This document shows, piece after piece, positions 48,483 through 57,490 of a DNA stretch of 64,000 nucleotides. Every line of letters starts with the position of its first letter. The first letter of the stretch is position 1. The translations under genes were made by a program, and so were the position numbers. The stretch lies in assembly GCA_023953835.1 (NCBI GenBank), contig JAMLJB010000001.1, positions 1,736,001 to 1,800,000 of the forward strand, given 5' to 3'. Under the pieces are notes generated by a model. It was not told where the DNA came from, ran no database searches, and saw only the letters and a program-made list of their open reading frames with translations. The DNA is from Rhizobiaceae bacterium (GTDB taxonomy: Bacteria; Pseudomonadota; Alphaproteobacteria; Rhizobiales; Rhizobiaceae).

Positions 48483-49361
48483 ATGGCCGGTCTAGTGACC
48501 ACAAGCATGCCATCAGGGGTCGTGCGGAACCTGCTGCGCGCCGTGCTGCTTGTGCTGGCCATGCTTGCCTGCGCACCGGCGGGGTCGCTTGCGGCGGAGA
48601 TACCGCCGCTTACCGGGCGCGTCGTGGACGATGCGCATATGCTCGACGCCGCCACGGAGCAGGCGCTGACGGCGAAGCTGCAGGCGTTCGAGGCGAAATC
48701 CAGCGATCAGGTCGTCGTCGCGACCATCGACAATCTCGACGGCGAGGCCATCGAACCCTATGCGAACCGCCTGTTCCGGGCATGGAAACTCGGCCAGGCG
48801 GGCGAGAACAACGGCGTGCTCCTGCTGGTGGCCAAGGACGACCGCAAGATGCGCATCGAGGTCGGCTACGGGCTGGAAGGCACGCTGACCGACCTGCATT
48901 CCAGCCTCATCATACAGGACATGGTGCCCTATTTCCGCAACGGAGATTTCAACGGCGGAATCTCGCAGGCGGTCGACGGCATCGTGAAGGTGCTCGAAGG
49001 GCAGGGTGCGGAACTGGAGGCGCGCGCCAAGCGCAACGAACGCGATGCGTCCGAGCCGATGGATGTGGTGTTCGGGCTTTTCATCCTGCTCTGGGTGACC
49101 CTGTTCTTCGGAAGCATACTGATGGCGATCCTGCCGCGCATGTTCGGCGAGCAGATCGCGCCGGGGCGCTATCGCTGGCTGGGCATGGAGTTCAACTATG
49201 CCCGCCATGCGCGGCGCGGCCGTGGGCGCGACTGGACCACGGGCGGCTGGAGCGGCGGCGGTGGAGGCTGGTCGTCAGGAGGCGGCGGCTGGTCGGGTGG
49301 CGGTGGTTTTTCAGGCGGTGGCGGCTCCTCCGGTGGCGGCGGCGCGTCGGGGGGCTGGTGA
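48483..49361 (+). CDS. TPM-domain membrane protein with glycine-rich tail (YgcG type)
   Basis: 292 residues. Signal peptide (about 1-35), TPM domain (VDDAHMLDAATEQALTAKLQAFEAKSSDQVVVATI, GYGLEGTLTDLHSS), a membrane helix near residue 200 (VFGLFILLWVTLFFGSIL) and a Gly/Ser-rich tail (GGGWSSGGGGWSGGGGFS...). TPM domains, formerly thought to be phosphatases in plants, have no clear role in bacteria. The next gene starts 4 bases after the stop. Confidence 0.9.
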   Translation: MAGLVTTSMPSGVVRNLLRAVLLVLAMLACAPAGSLAAEIPPLTGRVVDDAHMLDAATEQALTAKLQAFEAKSSDQVVVATIDNLDGEAIEPYANRLFRAWKLGQAGENNGVLLLVAKDDRKMRIEVGYGLEGTLTDLHSSLIIQDMVPYFRNGDFNGGISQAVDGIVKVLEGQGAELEARAKRNERDASEPMDVVFGLFILLWVTLFFGSILMAILPRMFGEQIAPGRYRWLGMEFNYARHARRGRGRDWTTGGWSGGGGGWSSGGGGWSGGGGFSGGGGSSGGGGASGGW

Positions 49362-49365
49362 CGCG

Positions 49366-50004
49366 ATGACGGCGCGGGCTATCACGAGTGAAGAACATCA
49401 CAGGGTCGCCCGCGCGATCTCCGAGGCCGAGCACCGCACGAGCGGCGAAATCTACTGCGTCGTCGCTCGACGTTCGAGCAGCTATTTCTACGCGGCCTCC
49501 TTCATGGTGTTCATCGCCCTGCTGATCGTCAGCCTTGGCGCGGCGCTCGCGCTTGAGATGGGGTGGTTTACGTTGCGCCTGCCCGTTTTCGTGGCCGCGC
49601 AAATTCTCGCGACCGCATCCGCCCTCCTGCTGATCGCTTTCTTCCCACGTTTCAGGCTTATGCTGGTGCCACGCCGCCTGCAGTTCATGCGCTCGCACGA
49701 AAACGCCGTGAAGCAGTTCCTCGCCCGCAACGTGCATATGACGGCGGAGCGCACGGGCGTGCTCATCTTCGTTTCGCTGGCCGAGCGCTATGCGGAAGTC
49801 GTGGCCGACAGCGGCATCAACGCCGAGGTCAGCCAGGACGAATGGGACAATGTCATCCGCGAACTGGTCGATCATGCGCGCAAGGATGAGATTGCCGAAG
49901 GCTTCGTCACCGCCATCGGAATGGTGGGCGCACTTTTGGCGCGGCACTTTCCACCAAAAGCTGTGAATCCGAATGAGCTGGATGATCATTTGGTAGAGAT
50001 CTAG
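49366..50004 (+). CDS. TPM-domain integral membrane protein
   Basis: 212 residues: N-terminal TPM start (ITSEEHHRVARAISEAEHRTSGEIYCVV), two membrane helices (about 44-66 and 73-97) and the TPM C-part (VHMTAERTGVLIFVSLAERYAEVVADSGI). It lies 4 bases after the first TPM gene, and the lemA-TPM-TPM order recurs in other bacteria. ATG 49366 was chosen since the upstream extension is the shadow of the glycine-rich tail. Confidence 0.88.
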   Translation: MTARAITSEEHHRVARAISEAEHRTSGEIYCVVARRSSSYFYAASFMVFIALLIVSLGAALALEMGWFTLRLPVFVAAQILATASALLLIAFFPRFRLMLVPRRLQFMRSHENAVKQFLARNVHMTAERTGVLIFVSLAERYAEVVADSGINAEVSQDEWDNVIRELVDHARKDEIAEGFVTAIGMVGALLARHFPPKAVNPNELDDHLVEI

Positions 50005-50099
50005 CGCATCCGCATTCTAGAATCGCCAAAAGCCGAATCGCACTTACCCACAAGGAGCGCTTGTGCGGTCATGCGATTGGGGCATATGGTTAAGAAAGA

Positions 50100-50606
50100 A
50101 TGAAGACTCTAACCATAGACATAAGACGCGCGGAACTGCGCGATGCCGAGGCGATTGCGGATGCCCATCAGGCCGCATGGCTTGGAACCTATAGCGGCAT
50201 TATCCCGCACCGGGCGTTGATCTCGATGGTCAACCGGCGCGGCCCGCAATGGTGGGCGCATGCGATACGAAATGCGACCTCCATCCTCGTCGTCGATGTC
50301 GGCGGTGAAATTGCCGGTTATGCAACGCTGGGGCGCAGCCGCGCCCGGCAATTGCGGCAGGAAGGCGAAATCTATGAGCTTTACCTGAGGCCGGAATATC
50401 AGGGCGTGGGCCTTGGATCGCGGCTTTTCAAGGAAGCGCGTCGCCGTCTTTCCCAGCACGGGCTCAAGGGTCTTGTCGTGTGGGCGCTCGAAGACAACGC
50501 CAATGCCGTTTCCTTCTATGAGGGGTCTGGCGGGCGCGATGTCGCCGAAGGCGTCGAGGTGTTCGAGCAAAAGGCCCTCAAGAAGGTCGGCTTCGTCTGG
50601 GACTGA
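50100..50606 (+). CDS. GNAT-family N-acetyltransferase
   Basis: 168 residues. The acetyl-CoA-binding motif A is YLRPEYQGVGLGSRLF (Q-x-x-G-x-G/A). The N-terminal RRAELRDAEAIADAHQAAW and C-terminal NANAVSFYEGSGGRDV (motif B) fit the fold. The substrate could be an amine, tRNA base or protein; none can be assigned. Single gene, 93 bases before ppa. Confidence 0.88.
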   Translation: MKTLTIDIRRAELRDAEAIADAHQAAWLGTYSGIIPHRALISMVNRRGPQWWAHAIRNATSILVVDVGGEIAGYATLGRSRARQLRQEGEIYELYLRPEYQGVGLGSRLFKEARRRLSQHGLKGLVVWALEDNANAVSFYEGSGGRDVAEGVEVFEQKALKKVGFVWD

Positions 50607-50699
50607 CGCCGCCTCCGTTTCCCGCCTATCTACGACCTCAGTTCACATTGCTTATCCGGCTCCTTGGCGCTATCGGAAGGCGTCCATTTGGAGAAGCTT

Positions 50700-51233
50700 A
50701 TGCGTATCGAAGCCATAGCCACCGGAAACAACCCGCCGGAAGATGTGAACGTTATAATCGAGGTTCCGATCGGCGGCGAACCCATCAAGTATGAAATGGA
50801 CAAGGCGGCGGGGACGCTTGTCGTCGACCGCTTCCTCTACACATCCATGCGCTATCCGGGAAATTACGGCTTCGTACCGCACACGCTGTCGGGCGACGGC
50901 GACCCCATCGACGTTCTGGTGTGCAACACCCGCGAGCTTGTGCCGGGCTGCGTCATCAATGTGCGGCCAATCGGCGTTCTCATCATGGAAGACAATGCGG
51001 GACAGGACGAGAAAGTGCTGGCCGTGCCGTCGCTGCACCTCACCAAGCGCTATGAGCGGGTCCGCAACTACACAGATCTCCCCCCGATCACGCTCGATCA
51101 GGTCGCGCATTTCTTCGAACATTACAAGGATCTGGAGCCCGGCAAATGGGTGAAGATCGGCGGCTGGCACGATGCGGACTACGCCAAGAAAATGATCGTC
51201 GAGGCGGTCGAGCGCTACAAGGCCGAATCCTGA
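50700..51233 (+). CDS. ppa: Inorganic pyrophosphatase
   Basis: 177 residues, family I soluble pyrophosphatase, hydrolysing PPi to drive biosynthesis. The metal motif is [10 protein letters not shown] (D-x-D-x-x-D). [12 protein letters not shown] and [14 protein letters not shown] are conserved. ATG 50700 gives [17 protein letters not shown], the usual start. Its last 19 bases overlap the 3' end of the LacI-family gene on the other strand. Confidence 0.97.
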   Translation: MRIEAIATGNNPPEDVNVIIEVPIGGEPIKYEMDKAAGTLVVDRFLYTSMRYPGNYGFVPHTLSGDGDPIDVLVCNTRELVPGCVINVRPIGVLIMEDNAGQDEKVLAVPSLHLTKRYERVRNYTDLPPITLDQVAHFFEHYKDLEPGKWVKIGGWHDADYAKKMIVEAVERYKAES

Positions 51234-52315
51234 ACCCCGTTTAGAGGACCGGCGGCCTGCTGGACGTCTTCCGGCAGTTCCATCGTCTGGAGCGTGTCCA
51301 GCGGCGCGCCGTCGATCGCGCCCATCACCGCGCGGGCGAGGTTCCGTCCGGCAAGTCTGAAATCCTCGTTGACGACGTTGATCTGGGGACGAAAGACGTG
51401 CAGCAGCCTGAACGATTGCTTGGAAACGATATCGATATCGCGGCCAAGCTGCAGGCCGGCCGCTTCGATGCCCGCGACGATGGAAAATGCCGCACCTCCC
51501 GCGCTTGAGACGAAGCCGTCGGGGCGCTGCGGGCGGCTGACGAGGTCCGTCACCGCCGCCTGAATTTCTTCCATCGTCGAATCCGTCGAGACCTGGAAGA
51601 AGGGAGCCTCCGCGATTCCGGCTGCCGACAGGCCCTGCGTAAAGCCGTCGCGGGTGTGCTGCGCATAGGAGAGCGAAGGGCAGGGACCCAGCAGGGCAAG
51701 CCGCTTCTTGCCGAGTTCCGCAAGCCGCTCGACCGCGATCCTGCCGAAAAGCGCGTTATCGAAATCGTGGAACGGATGCGAAGGGTTGATCGCAGTGCGT
51801 CCGTGCGTCGCGAAGGGAAAGCGATGTTCCGCCATGTAGCGGACGCGCGGATCGTTGGGTTCGGTCCGCGAAATGATGATGCCGTCGGCGGACCCCGTCT
51901 CGACGACATAGCGCACCGGCTCCATCGGATCATTGTCACGCGAATAGGGCGTGAGAATCAGGTGATAGGGTGTCTGCGCGAGTTGCTCCGACACGCCGTA
52001 GACAATGTCGGACACGAAGCCGCCCACGGATTCCTGCGTGTCGAGAATAAGGCTGATCACATTGGTCTTGCCGGTCCGCAGGCGAACCCCCGCACGGTTT
52101 GGGCGGTAACCGATCTGGCGCGCCACCAGTTGAACGCGGTTGCGCGTCTCCAGCCCGATCTCCGGCGCGTTCTTGAGTGCTCGCGAAACGGTGGTCACGC
52201 CCAATCCCGTCATGAAGGCGATGGTTTTCAGCGTCGGGCGGGCGCCGGCCTGCACCCGTGCTCTTTTTTCGACGTCGTAGGATTCCATGTCGGCCCCCAA
52301 GCCGGTCGATCTCAT
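51215..52315 (-). CDS. LacI-family repressor of the sugar locus
   Basis: 366 residues (an ATG nine codons in, at 52288, is the alternative start). The N-terminal helix-turn-helix is [20 protein letters not shown], with hinge helix [21 protein letters not shown]. The sensor domain is of periplasmic-binding type, with [11 protein letters not shown] and [16 protein letters not shown]. It is divergent from the binding protein and ABC permeases that follow, and two CTG(T/A)AACGTTACAG sites sit between. Probably represses the sugar locus and itself. Confidence 0.9.
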   Translation of the reverse strand: MRSTGLGADMESYDVEKRARVQAGARPTLKTIAFMTGLGVTTVSRALKNAPEIGLETRNRVQLVARQIGYRPNRAGVRLRTGKTNVISLILDTQESVGGFVSDIVYGVSEQLAQTPYHLILTPYSRDNDPMEPVRYVVETGSADGIIISRTEPNDPRVRYMAEHRFPFATHGRTAINPSHPFHDFDNALFGRIAVERLAELGKKRLALLGPCPSLSYAQHTRDGFTQGLSAAGIAEAPFFQVSTDSTMEEIQAAVTDLVSRPQRPDGFVSSAGGAAFSIVAGIEAAGLQLGRDIDIVSKQSFRLLHVFRPQINVVNEDFRLAGRNLARAVMGAIDGAPLDTLQTMELPEDVQQAAGPLNGVQDSAL

Positions 52316-52356
52316 GCGCCCTGATTAGCTCCAAAGGCAAAGCAATTCAATAAATA

Positions 52357-52370
52357 CTGAAACGTTACAG
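52357..52370. promoter_or_regulatory. LacI-family operator 1 (CTGAAACGTTACAG)
   Basis: A 13/14-base match to the perfect palindrome at 52491. It has the central CG step typical of LacI-family sites. It lies 42 bases before the repressor start, so it may mediate autoregulation. Confidence 0.75.
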
Positions 52371-52490
52371 AAATACCGCTTAAGCCGGCACCAGATCCGT
52401 CGCCCAGTGGCAAATTATGCGATTTGAATGTTTATTCGTGGAACGAAACTGTGGGGTTGCCCCTATTGCGGAGATAGATTAGCTTACCAC

Positions 52491-52504
52491 CTGTAACGTT
52501 ACAG
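52491..52504. promoter_or_regulatory. LacI-family operator 2 (CTGTAACGTTACAG)
   Basis: A perfect 14-base palindrome, 18 bases before the binding-protein ATG. Centred 134 bases from operator 1. The position, between promoter and start codon, fits a repressor that blocks transcription of the sugar operon. Confidence 0.85.
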
Positions 52505-52521
52505 ATTTCTGGGAGGAGCTT

Positions 52522-53760
52522 ATGCGTTATAGGTTTTTGACGGCTGCCTGCATGGCAGCCACCGCCTGTGGATATGCAGGCTTTGCATCCGCGACCGATC
52601 TCGAAGTGACGCACTGGTGGACATCCGGCGGCGAGGCTGCCGCAGTTCAGGAACTGGCGAAAGCCTTCGATGCGACGGGCAACAAATGGGTTGACGGCGC
52701 AATCGCCGGATCGGGCGGAACCGCCCGGCCGATCATGATCAGCCGCATTACGGGCGGCGATCCAATGGGCGCAACGCAGTTCAATCATGGCCGGCAGGCC
52801 GAGGAGCTTGTCGAAGCCGGGCTGATGCGCGATTTCACCGACCTCGCGGCAAAGGAAAAATGGACGGAGATCATCCGGCCAAAGAGCCTGCTCGACAGTT
52901 GCACCATTGACGGCAAGATCTATTGCGTTCCGGTCAATATCCATTCCTGGCAATGGCTGTGGCTGTCCAATGCCGCATTCGAATCAGCGGGCGTGCCCGT
53001 CCCGAAGAACTGGGACGAGTTTGTCGCTGCCGCGCCCAAGCTTGAGGAAAAAGGCATCGTGCCGCTCGCGGTCGGCGGGCAGCCGTGGCAGTCATCCGGC
53101 GCGTTCGACGTGATGCTGTCGGCGCTGGGCGGCAAGGACCTGTTCCTGAAGGTCTATCAGGACAAGGACGCGGAAGCCGCGGCGGGTCCTGAAATGGCCA
53201 AGGTGTTCAAGGCCGCCGACGATGCGCGCAAAATGGCCAAGAACACAAATGTGCAGGACTGGAACCAGGCCACCAATATGGTCATCACCGGCAAGGCCGG
53301 GGGGCAGATCATGGGTGACTGGGCGCAGGGCGAATTCCAGATCGCGGGCAAGGTGGCCGGGAAGGACTATACCTGCCTTCCGGGCCTCGGCGTGACAGAG
53401 ATGATCGCCACCGGCGGCGACGCATTCTATTTCCCGCTCCAGAAGGACGAGGCGAAGGCTGCCGCGCAGGAGGTGCTGGCGACGACGCTTCTCGACCCGA
53501 AGACGCAGGTCGCATTCAACCTAAAGAAGGGTTCGCTGCCGGTGCGCGGCGACGTTGATCTGAATGCGGCAAACGATTGCATGAAGAAGGGCCTCGACAT
53601 TCTCGCCAAGGGCAATGTCATTCCCTGGACCGACCAGCTGCTTTCGCAGGACACGCAAAAGCAGAAGGAGGACCTGATGGCCGAATTCTTCTCCAATCCG
53701 AACCTCACGGTCGAGGACGCCCAGAAGCGGTTCGCGGACATCATCGGCTCCGCCGACTGA
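52522..53760 (+). CDS. Sugar ABC transporter, periplasmic binding protein
   Basis: 412 residues, solute-binding family 1 (maltose type). Signal peptide 1-24, cut near ASA/TDLEV. Mature part: VTHWWTSGGEAAAVQELAKAF, GDPMGATQFNH, YCVPVNIHSWQWLWLSNAAFE and GDWAQGEFQIAG, all typical of glucose/disaccharide-type binders. Ribosome site GGGAGGAG. It starts the operon whose next genes are two permeases, an ATPase, an isomerase and a dehydrogenase. The ligand is unknown; the family includes monosaccharide and disaccharide binders. Confidence 0.93.
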   Translation: MRYRFLTAACMAATACGYAGFASATDLEVTHWWTSGGEAAAVQELAKAFDATGNKWVDGAIAGSGGTARPIMISRITGGDPMGATQFNHGRQAEELVEAGLMRDFTDLAAKEKWTEIIRPKSLLDSCTIDGKIYCVPVNIHSWQWLWLSNAAFESAGVPVPKNWDEFVAAAPKLEEKGIVPLAVGGQPWQSSGAFDVMLSALGGKDLFLKVYQDKDAEAAAGPEMAKVFKAADDARKMAKNTNVQDWNQATNMVITGKAGGQIMGDWAQGEFQIAGKVAGKDYTCLPGLGVTEMIATGGDAFYFPLQKDEAKAAAQEVLATTLLDPKTQVAFNLKKGSLPVRGDVDLNAANDCMKKGLDILAKGNVIPWTDQLLSQDTQKQKEDLMAEFFSNPNLTVEDAQKRFADIIGSAD

Positions 53761-53763
53761 TCG

Positions 53764-54708
53764 ATGACGATTGTGGGTCCTGTCCCCGGGAAGGCCGGCA
53801 TGTCGACCGATGGCATCGGGCGTGAACGCCGGCCTTCAGGGCTGCTGCGCAATCTGAGCGCGAAGATTGCGTCGATCCCCATGGTCCTTACCGCGCTGGT
53901 GGTCTTTGCCGGCGGCACGGCATGGACCGTCCTCTATTCCTTCACCAATTCGCGCCTGCTGCCGCGCGCCAATTTCGTCGGCTTCGATCAATATGTGCGG
54001 CTGTGGGCCGCCCCGCGCTGGACGACGGCGGTCGAGAACCTGGCCATCTACGGCGTGCTGATGCTGGTTTTCTCGGTGCTGATCGGCTTTGTCCTGGCCG
54101 CGCTCATGGATCAGAAAATCCGCTTTGAGGATACGTTCAGGACGATCTTCCTCTATCCCTTCGCGCTGTCCTTCATTGTCACTGGGCTGGTCTGGCAATG
54201 GCTGCTCAATCCCGATTTCGGAGTGCAGGCGGTGGTGCGCTCGCTCGGCTGGACGAGCTTCACCTTTGACCCGCTCTACGACCAGCGTATCGTCATCTAT
54301 GGCATTGTCATCGCCGCCCTGTGGCAGGGAACAGGACTTGTGATGTGCCTCATGCTGGCGGGCCTGCGCGGCATCGACGAAGACATATGGAAGGCCGCGC
54401 GCGTCGATGGAATTCCAACCTGGCGAACCTACGTCCAGATAATCGTGCCGATGATGCGGCCCGTGTTCGTCACCACACTGGTTATCATCGCGGCCTCCAT
54501 CGTGAAGGTCTATGACCTCGTCGTCGCGCAGACCAGCGGCGGTCCGGGCATCGCCTCCGAAGTGCCCGCCAAATATGTCTACGACTACATGTTCCATGCG
54601 CAGAATCTCGGGCAGGGCTTCGCGGCCTCCTCGATGATGCTGCTGTCGGTCATCATCATCGTCGTGCCCTGGGCCTATCTCGAATTCGGAGGGCGGGATC
54701 GTGGCTGA
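53764..54708 (+). CDS. Sugar ABC transporter permease (MalF-type)
   Basis: 314 residues, about six membrane helices. The EAA loop is DIWKAARVDGIPTWRTYVQI followed by IVPMMRP, which contacts the ATPase. It starts 3 bases after the binding-protein stop; a later in-frame ATG at 53800 is possible. The end overlaps the next permease by 8 bases. Confidence 0.92.
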   Translation: MTIVGPVPGKAGMSTDGIGRERRPSGLLRNLSAKIASIPMVLTALVVFAGGTAWTVLYSFTNSRLLPRANFVGFDQYVRLWAAPRWTTAVENLAIYGVLMLVFSVLIGFVLAALMDQKIRFEDTFRTIFLYPFALSFIVTGLVWQWLLNPDFGVQAVVRSLGWTSFTFDPLYDQRIVIYGIVIAALWQGTGLVMCLMLAGLRGIDEDIWKAARVDGIPTWRTYVQIIVPMMRPVFVTTLVIIAASIVKVYDLVVAQTSGGPGIASEVPAKYVYDYMFHAQNLGQGFAASSMMLLSVIIIVVPWAYLEFGGRDRG

Positions 54709-55609
54709 ACCTGCAACCTCCATGGTCGGGGACGGTCCGCGCGGTGCGCGTCCGAGGCGCATCCTGTCGTCGCGCAACATCGTCATCTACGGAACGCTGT
54801 TCGTCGTCGCGTTCTACTACCTCGTCCCGCTCTATGTGATGGTCGTGACCTCGCTGAAGGGCATGCCGGAAATCCGGCTCGGCAACATCTTCTCGCCGCC
54901 GATGGAAATAACCTTCGAACCGTGGGTCAAGGCGTGGGCCACGGCGTGCACAGGCCTGAACTGCGACGGGCTTTCGCGGGGCTTCTGGAACTCGGTCATC
55001 ATCACCGTGCCGTCGGTGGTCGCCTCCATTGCGATTGCATCCGTCAATGGCTATGCGCTCGCCAACTGGCGGTTCAGAGGTGCAGACATCTTTTTCACGA
55101 TACTGATCGTCGGCGCGTTCATTCCCTATCAGGTGATGATCTATCCCATCGTCATCATCCTGCGTGAGATGGGTCTCTACGGCAGCCTGTGGGGACTGAT
55201 TATCGTGCATTCGATCTTCGGCATGCCGATCCTGACGCTGCTGTTCAGGAACTATTTCACCTCGCTGCCGCAGGAATTGTTCAAGGCCGCACGCGTCGAC
55301 GGGGCAGGGTTCTGGCAGATTTTCCTGCGCATCATGCTGCCGATGTCGATGCCGATATTCGTCGTCGCCATCATCCTGCAGGTGACCGGCATCTGGAACG
55401 ATTTCCTTTTCGGTGTGGTCTACACTCGGCCCGACACCTATCCCATGACGGTGCAGCTCAACAACATCGTCAACTCGGTGCAGGGCGTGAAGGAATACAA
55501 CGTCAACATGGCCGCGACGATCCTGACCGGACTTGTCCCGCTCCTGATCTATTTCGCATCCGGCAAGCTGTTCGTGCGCGGCATTGCCGCTGGTGCGGTC
55601 AAGGGATAG
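54701..55609 (+). CDS. Sugar ABC transporter permease (MalG-type)
   Basis: 302 residues from a GTG start. Six membrane helices, with the EAA loop ELFKAARVDGAGFWQIFLRI then MLPMSMP. It pairs with the MalF-type permease. The 8-base overlap with the gene before suggests coupled translation. Confidence 0.92.
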   Translation: MAEPATSMVGDGPRGARPRRILSSRNIVIYGTLFVVAFYYLVPLYVMVVTSLKGMPEIRLGNIFSPPMEITFEPWVKAWATACTGLNCDGLSRGFWNSVIITVPSVVASIAIASVNGYALANWRFRGADIFFTILIVGAFIPYQVMIYPIVIILREMGLYGSLWGLIIVHSIFGMPILTLLFRNYFTSLPQELFKAARVDGAGFWQIFLRIMLPMSMPIFVVAIILQVTGIWNDFLFGVVYTRPDTYPMTVQLNNIVNSVQGVKEYNVNMAATILTGLVPLLIYFASGKLFVRGIAAGAVKG

Positions 55610-55616
55610 GGCGCCG

Positions 55617-56708
55617 ATGAAGTCAAATGGCGCCAGCGTTTCGGTTCGCGACCTTCGCCTCAGCTACGGCAGCCTGGAAGTGCTGAAGACGCTCAATCTC
55701 GATGTCGCGCATGGGGAATTCCTCGTGCTGCTCGGTCCCTCCGGCTGCGGCAAGTCCACGCTGCTCAATTGCATTGCCGGCCTGCTCGACATCACAGACG
55801 GCCAGATATTCATCAAGGGAAAGAACGTAACCTGGCTCGAACCGAAAGACCGGGACATCGGCATGGTGTTCCAGTCTTATGCGCTCTATCCGCAGATGAC
55901 GGTGGAGAAGAACCTGTCCTTCGGCCTGCGCGTGGCCGGAATGCCGAAGGACCAGATCGCGGAGCGCATCAGGCGCGCGTCGCAGATGCTGCAGATCGAG
56001 CCGCTTCTTCAACGCAAGCCCGCGGCCCTTTCCGGCGGACAGCGCCAGCGCGTGGCCATCGGCCGGGCGCTGGTGCGCGATGTCGAGGTTTTTCTGTTCG
56101 ACGAGCCGTTGAGCAATCTGGATGCCAAGCTGCGTTCGGAACTGCGCGTCGAAATCAAGCGGCTGCACCAGCGGCTGGAAAACACGATGATCTATGTCAC
56201 GCATGACCAGGTCGAGGCGATGACTCTTGCCGACCGGATCGCCGTCATGCGCGGCGGCGTCATCCAGCAGCTCGACGAGCCGCAGCGCATCTACAACCGA
56301 CCGGTCAACCGCTTCGTGGCGGGATTCCTCGGCTCACCCGGAATGAACTTCCTGTCGGGATCGATCGGCGAGGACGCAGCCGCCTTCCACGTCGGCGATG
56401 TCTCGATCCCCCTGGGCCGCTATGCCTTCGAACGGCAGCCCTCGCCGCGTTCTGACGCTGTGCTGGGGATCCGTCCCGAGCATGTTCTGGTGAGCGGCGC
56501 GGCTGTCGGCCAGCCGTTTAGCAAGGAAGTGAGGGTCGAGATCGTCGAGCCGATGGGCGCCGACACGCTGGTCTGGACCAAGCTCGGAGGCAGCAATTTC
56601 GCCTTTCGCGTCGAGGCCGAAAAGCAGGTCAGGCCGGGCGATCTGACGCGCATCGCGTTCGATCCCGCGCGGGCCTCGATGTTCGGCGCCGACGACAATC
56701 GCCTATGA
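55617..56708 (+). CDS. Sugar ABC transporter ATPase (UgpC/MalK type)
   Basis: 363 residues. Walker A GPSGCGKST is at 40-48, the signature LSGGQRQRVAIGRA follows, Walker B is VFLFDEPLSNLD and the switch His is in YVTHDQVEAMTLADR. The C-terminal TOBE part (from about 240) is shared by MalK/UgpC. It powers import through the two permeases. Confidence 0.95.
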   Translation: MKSNGASVSVRDLRLSYGSLEVLKTLNLDVAHGEFLVLLGPSGCGKSTLLNCIAGLLDITDGQIFIKGKNVTWLEPKDRDIGMVFQSYALYPQMTVEKNLSFGLRVAGMPKDQIAERIRRASQMLQIEPLLQRKPAALSGGQRQRVAIGRALVRDVEVFLFDEPLSNLDAKLRSELRVEIKRLHQRLENTMIYVTHDQVEAMTLADRIAVMRGGVIQQLDEPQRIYNRPVNRFVAGFLGSPGMNFLSGSIGEDAAAFHVGDVSIPLGRYAFERQPSPRSDAVLGIRPEHVLVSGAAVGQPFSKEVRVEIVEPMGADTLVWTKLGGSNFAFRVEAEKQVRPGDLTRIAFDPARASMFGADDNRL

Positions 56709-56732
56709 ATTTCCAACTATGGGAAACGACAC

Positions 56733-57479
56733 ATGGACTGGTCCTATCAACTCTATTCTTCCCGCAACCACACGCCCTGGCCGGATGTGCTGAAAGGGCT
56801 TGCCAAGGCCGGCTACAAGCGCGTCGAGGGGTTTGGCGCGGTCTATGACGATCCCAAGGGGTTCCGCGCCGAACTCAAGAAGAACGGGCTCACAATGCCG
56901 ACGGCGCATTTCTCCATCGAGTTGCTGGAGAAGGATTTCGCAAAGGTCGAATCCGTCGCGAAGGCTCTGGGCGTGAAGTTGATCGTCTGTCCCTATCTCG
57001 TGCCGGAAGCCAGGCCGAAATCCCGCAAGGGATGGGAGCAGTTCGTCGCGCGCCTCGGCAAGATCGCCAAGCAGTCGGCGAATGCGGGTTTCGACTTCGC
57101 TTGGCACAACCATGATTTCGAGTTCCGCCTGCTGCCGGACGGCTCCTCGCCCATGCGGCATATTCTGGACGGATCGCCGACCATCGGATGGGAAATCGAC
57201 GTCGCCTGGATCATCCGGGGAGGCATCGACCCGGCTCCCTGGATCGCCGCCTACGGCCCGCGCATCGCGGCCGTGCATGTCAAGGACATCGCGACGGCGG
57301 GGACCAATATCGAGCAGGACGGCTGGTCGGATGTCGGCCATGGCGAGGTCGACTGGAAAGGGCTCTACAAATTGCTCAGGTCGAAAACCAAGGCGCGCCA
57401 CTACATCATGGAGCACGACAACCCCCCGGATGCCGCGCGGTTCGCAAAGCGGTCGATAGCCACTGTCAGGAAGTTTTGA
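56733..57479 (+). CDS. Sugar phosphate isomerase/epimerase-type TIM-barrel protein
   Basis: 248 residues of AP-endonuclease-2/xylose-isomerase-like fold. Metal-ligand regions: FAWHNHDFEF (His/Glu), GWEIDVAWIIRGG (Glu/Asp), AVHVKDIA (His) and the final EHDNPPD (Glu). Such proteins isomerise, epimerise or dehydrate sugars. It is between the ATPase and the Gfo/Idh dehydrogenase, a pairing seen in inositol, glucoside and 3-keto-sugar pathways. Confidence 0.85.
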   Translation: MDWSYQLYSSRNHTPWPDVLKGLAKAGYKRVEGFGAVYDDPKGFRAELKKNGLTMPTAHFSIELLEKDFAKVESVAKALGVKLIVCPYLVPEARPKSRKGWEQFVARLGKIAKQSANAGFDFAWHNHDFEFRLLPDGSSPMRHILDGSPTIGWEIDVAWIIRGGIDPAPWIAAYGPRIAAVHVKDIATAGTNIEQDGWSDVGHGEVDWKGLYKLLRSKTKARHYIMEHDNPPDAARFAKRSIATVRKF

Positions 57480-57490
57480 GGGTCCGTGAG

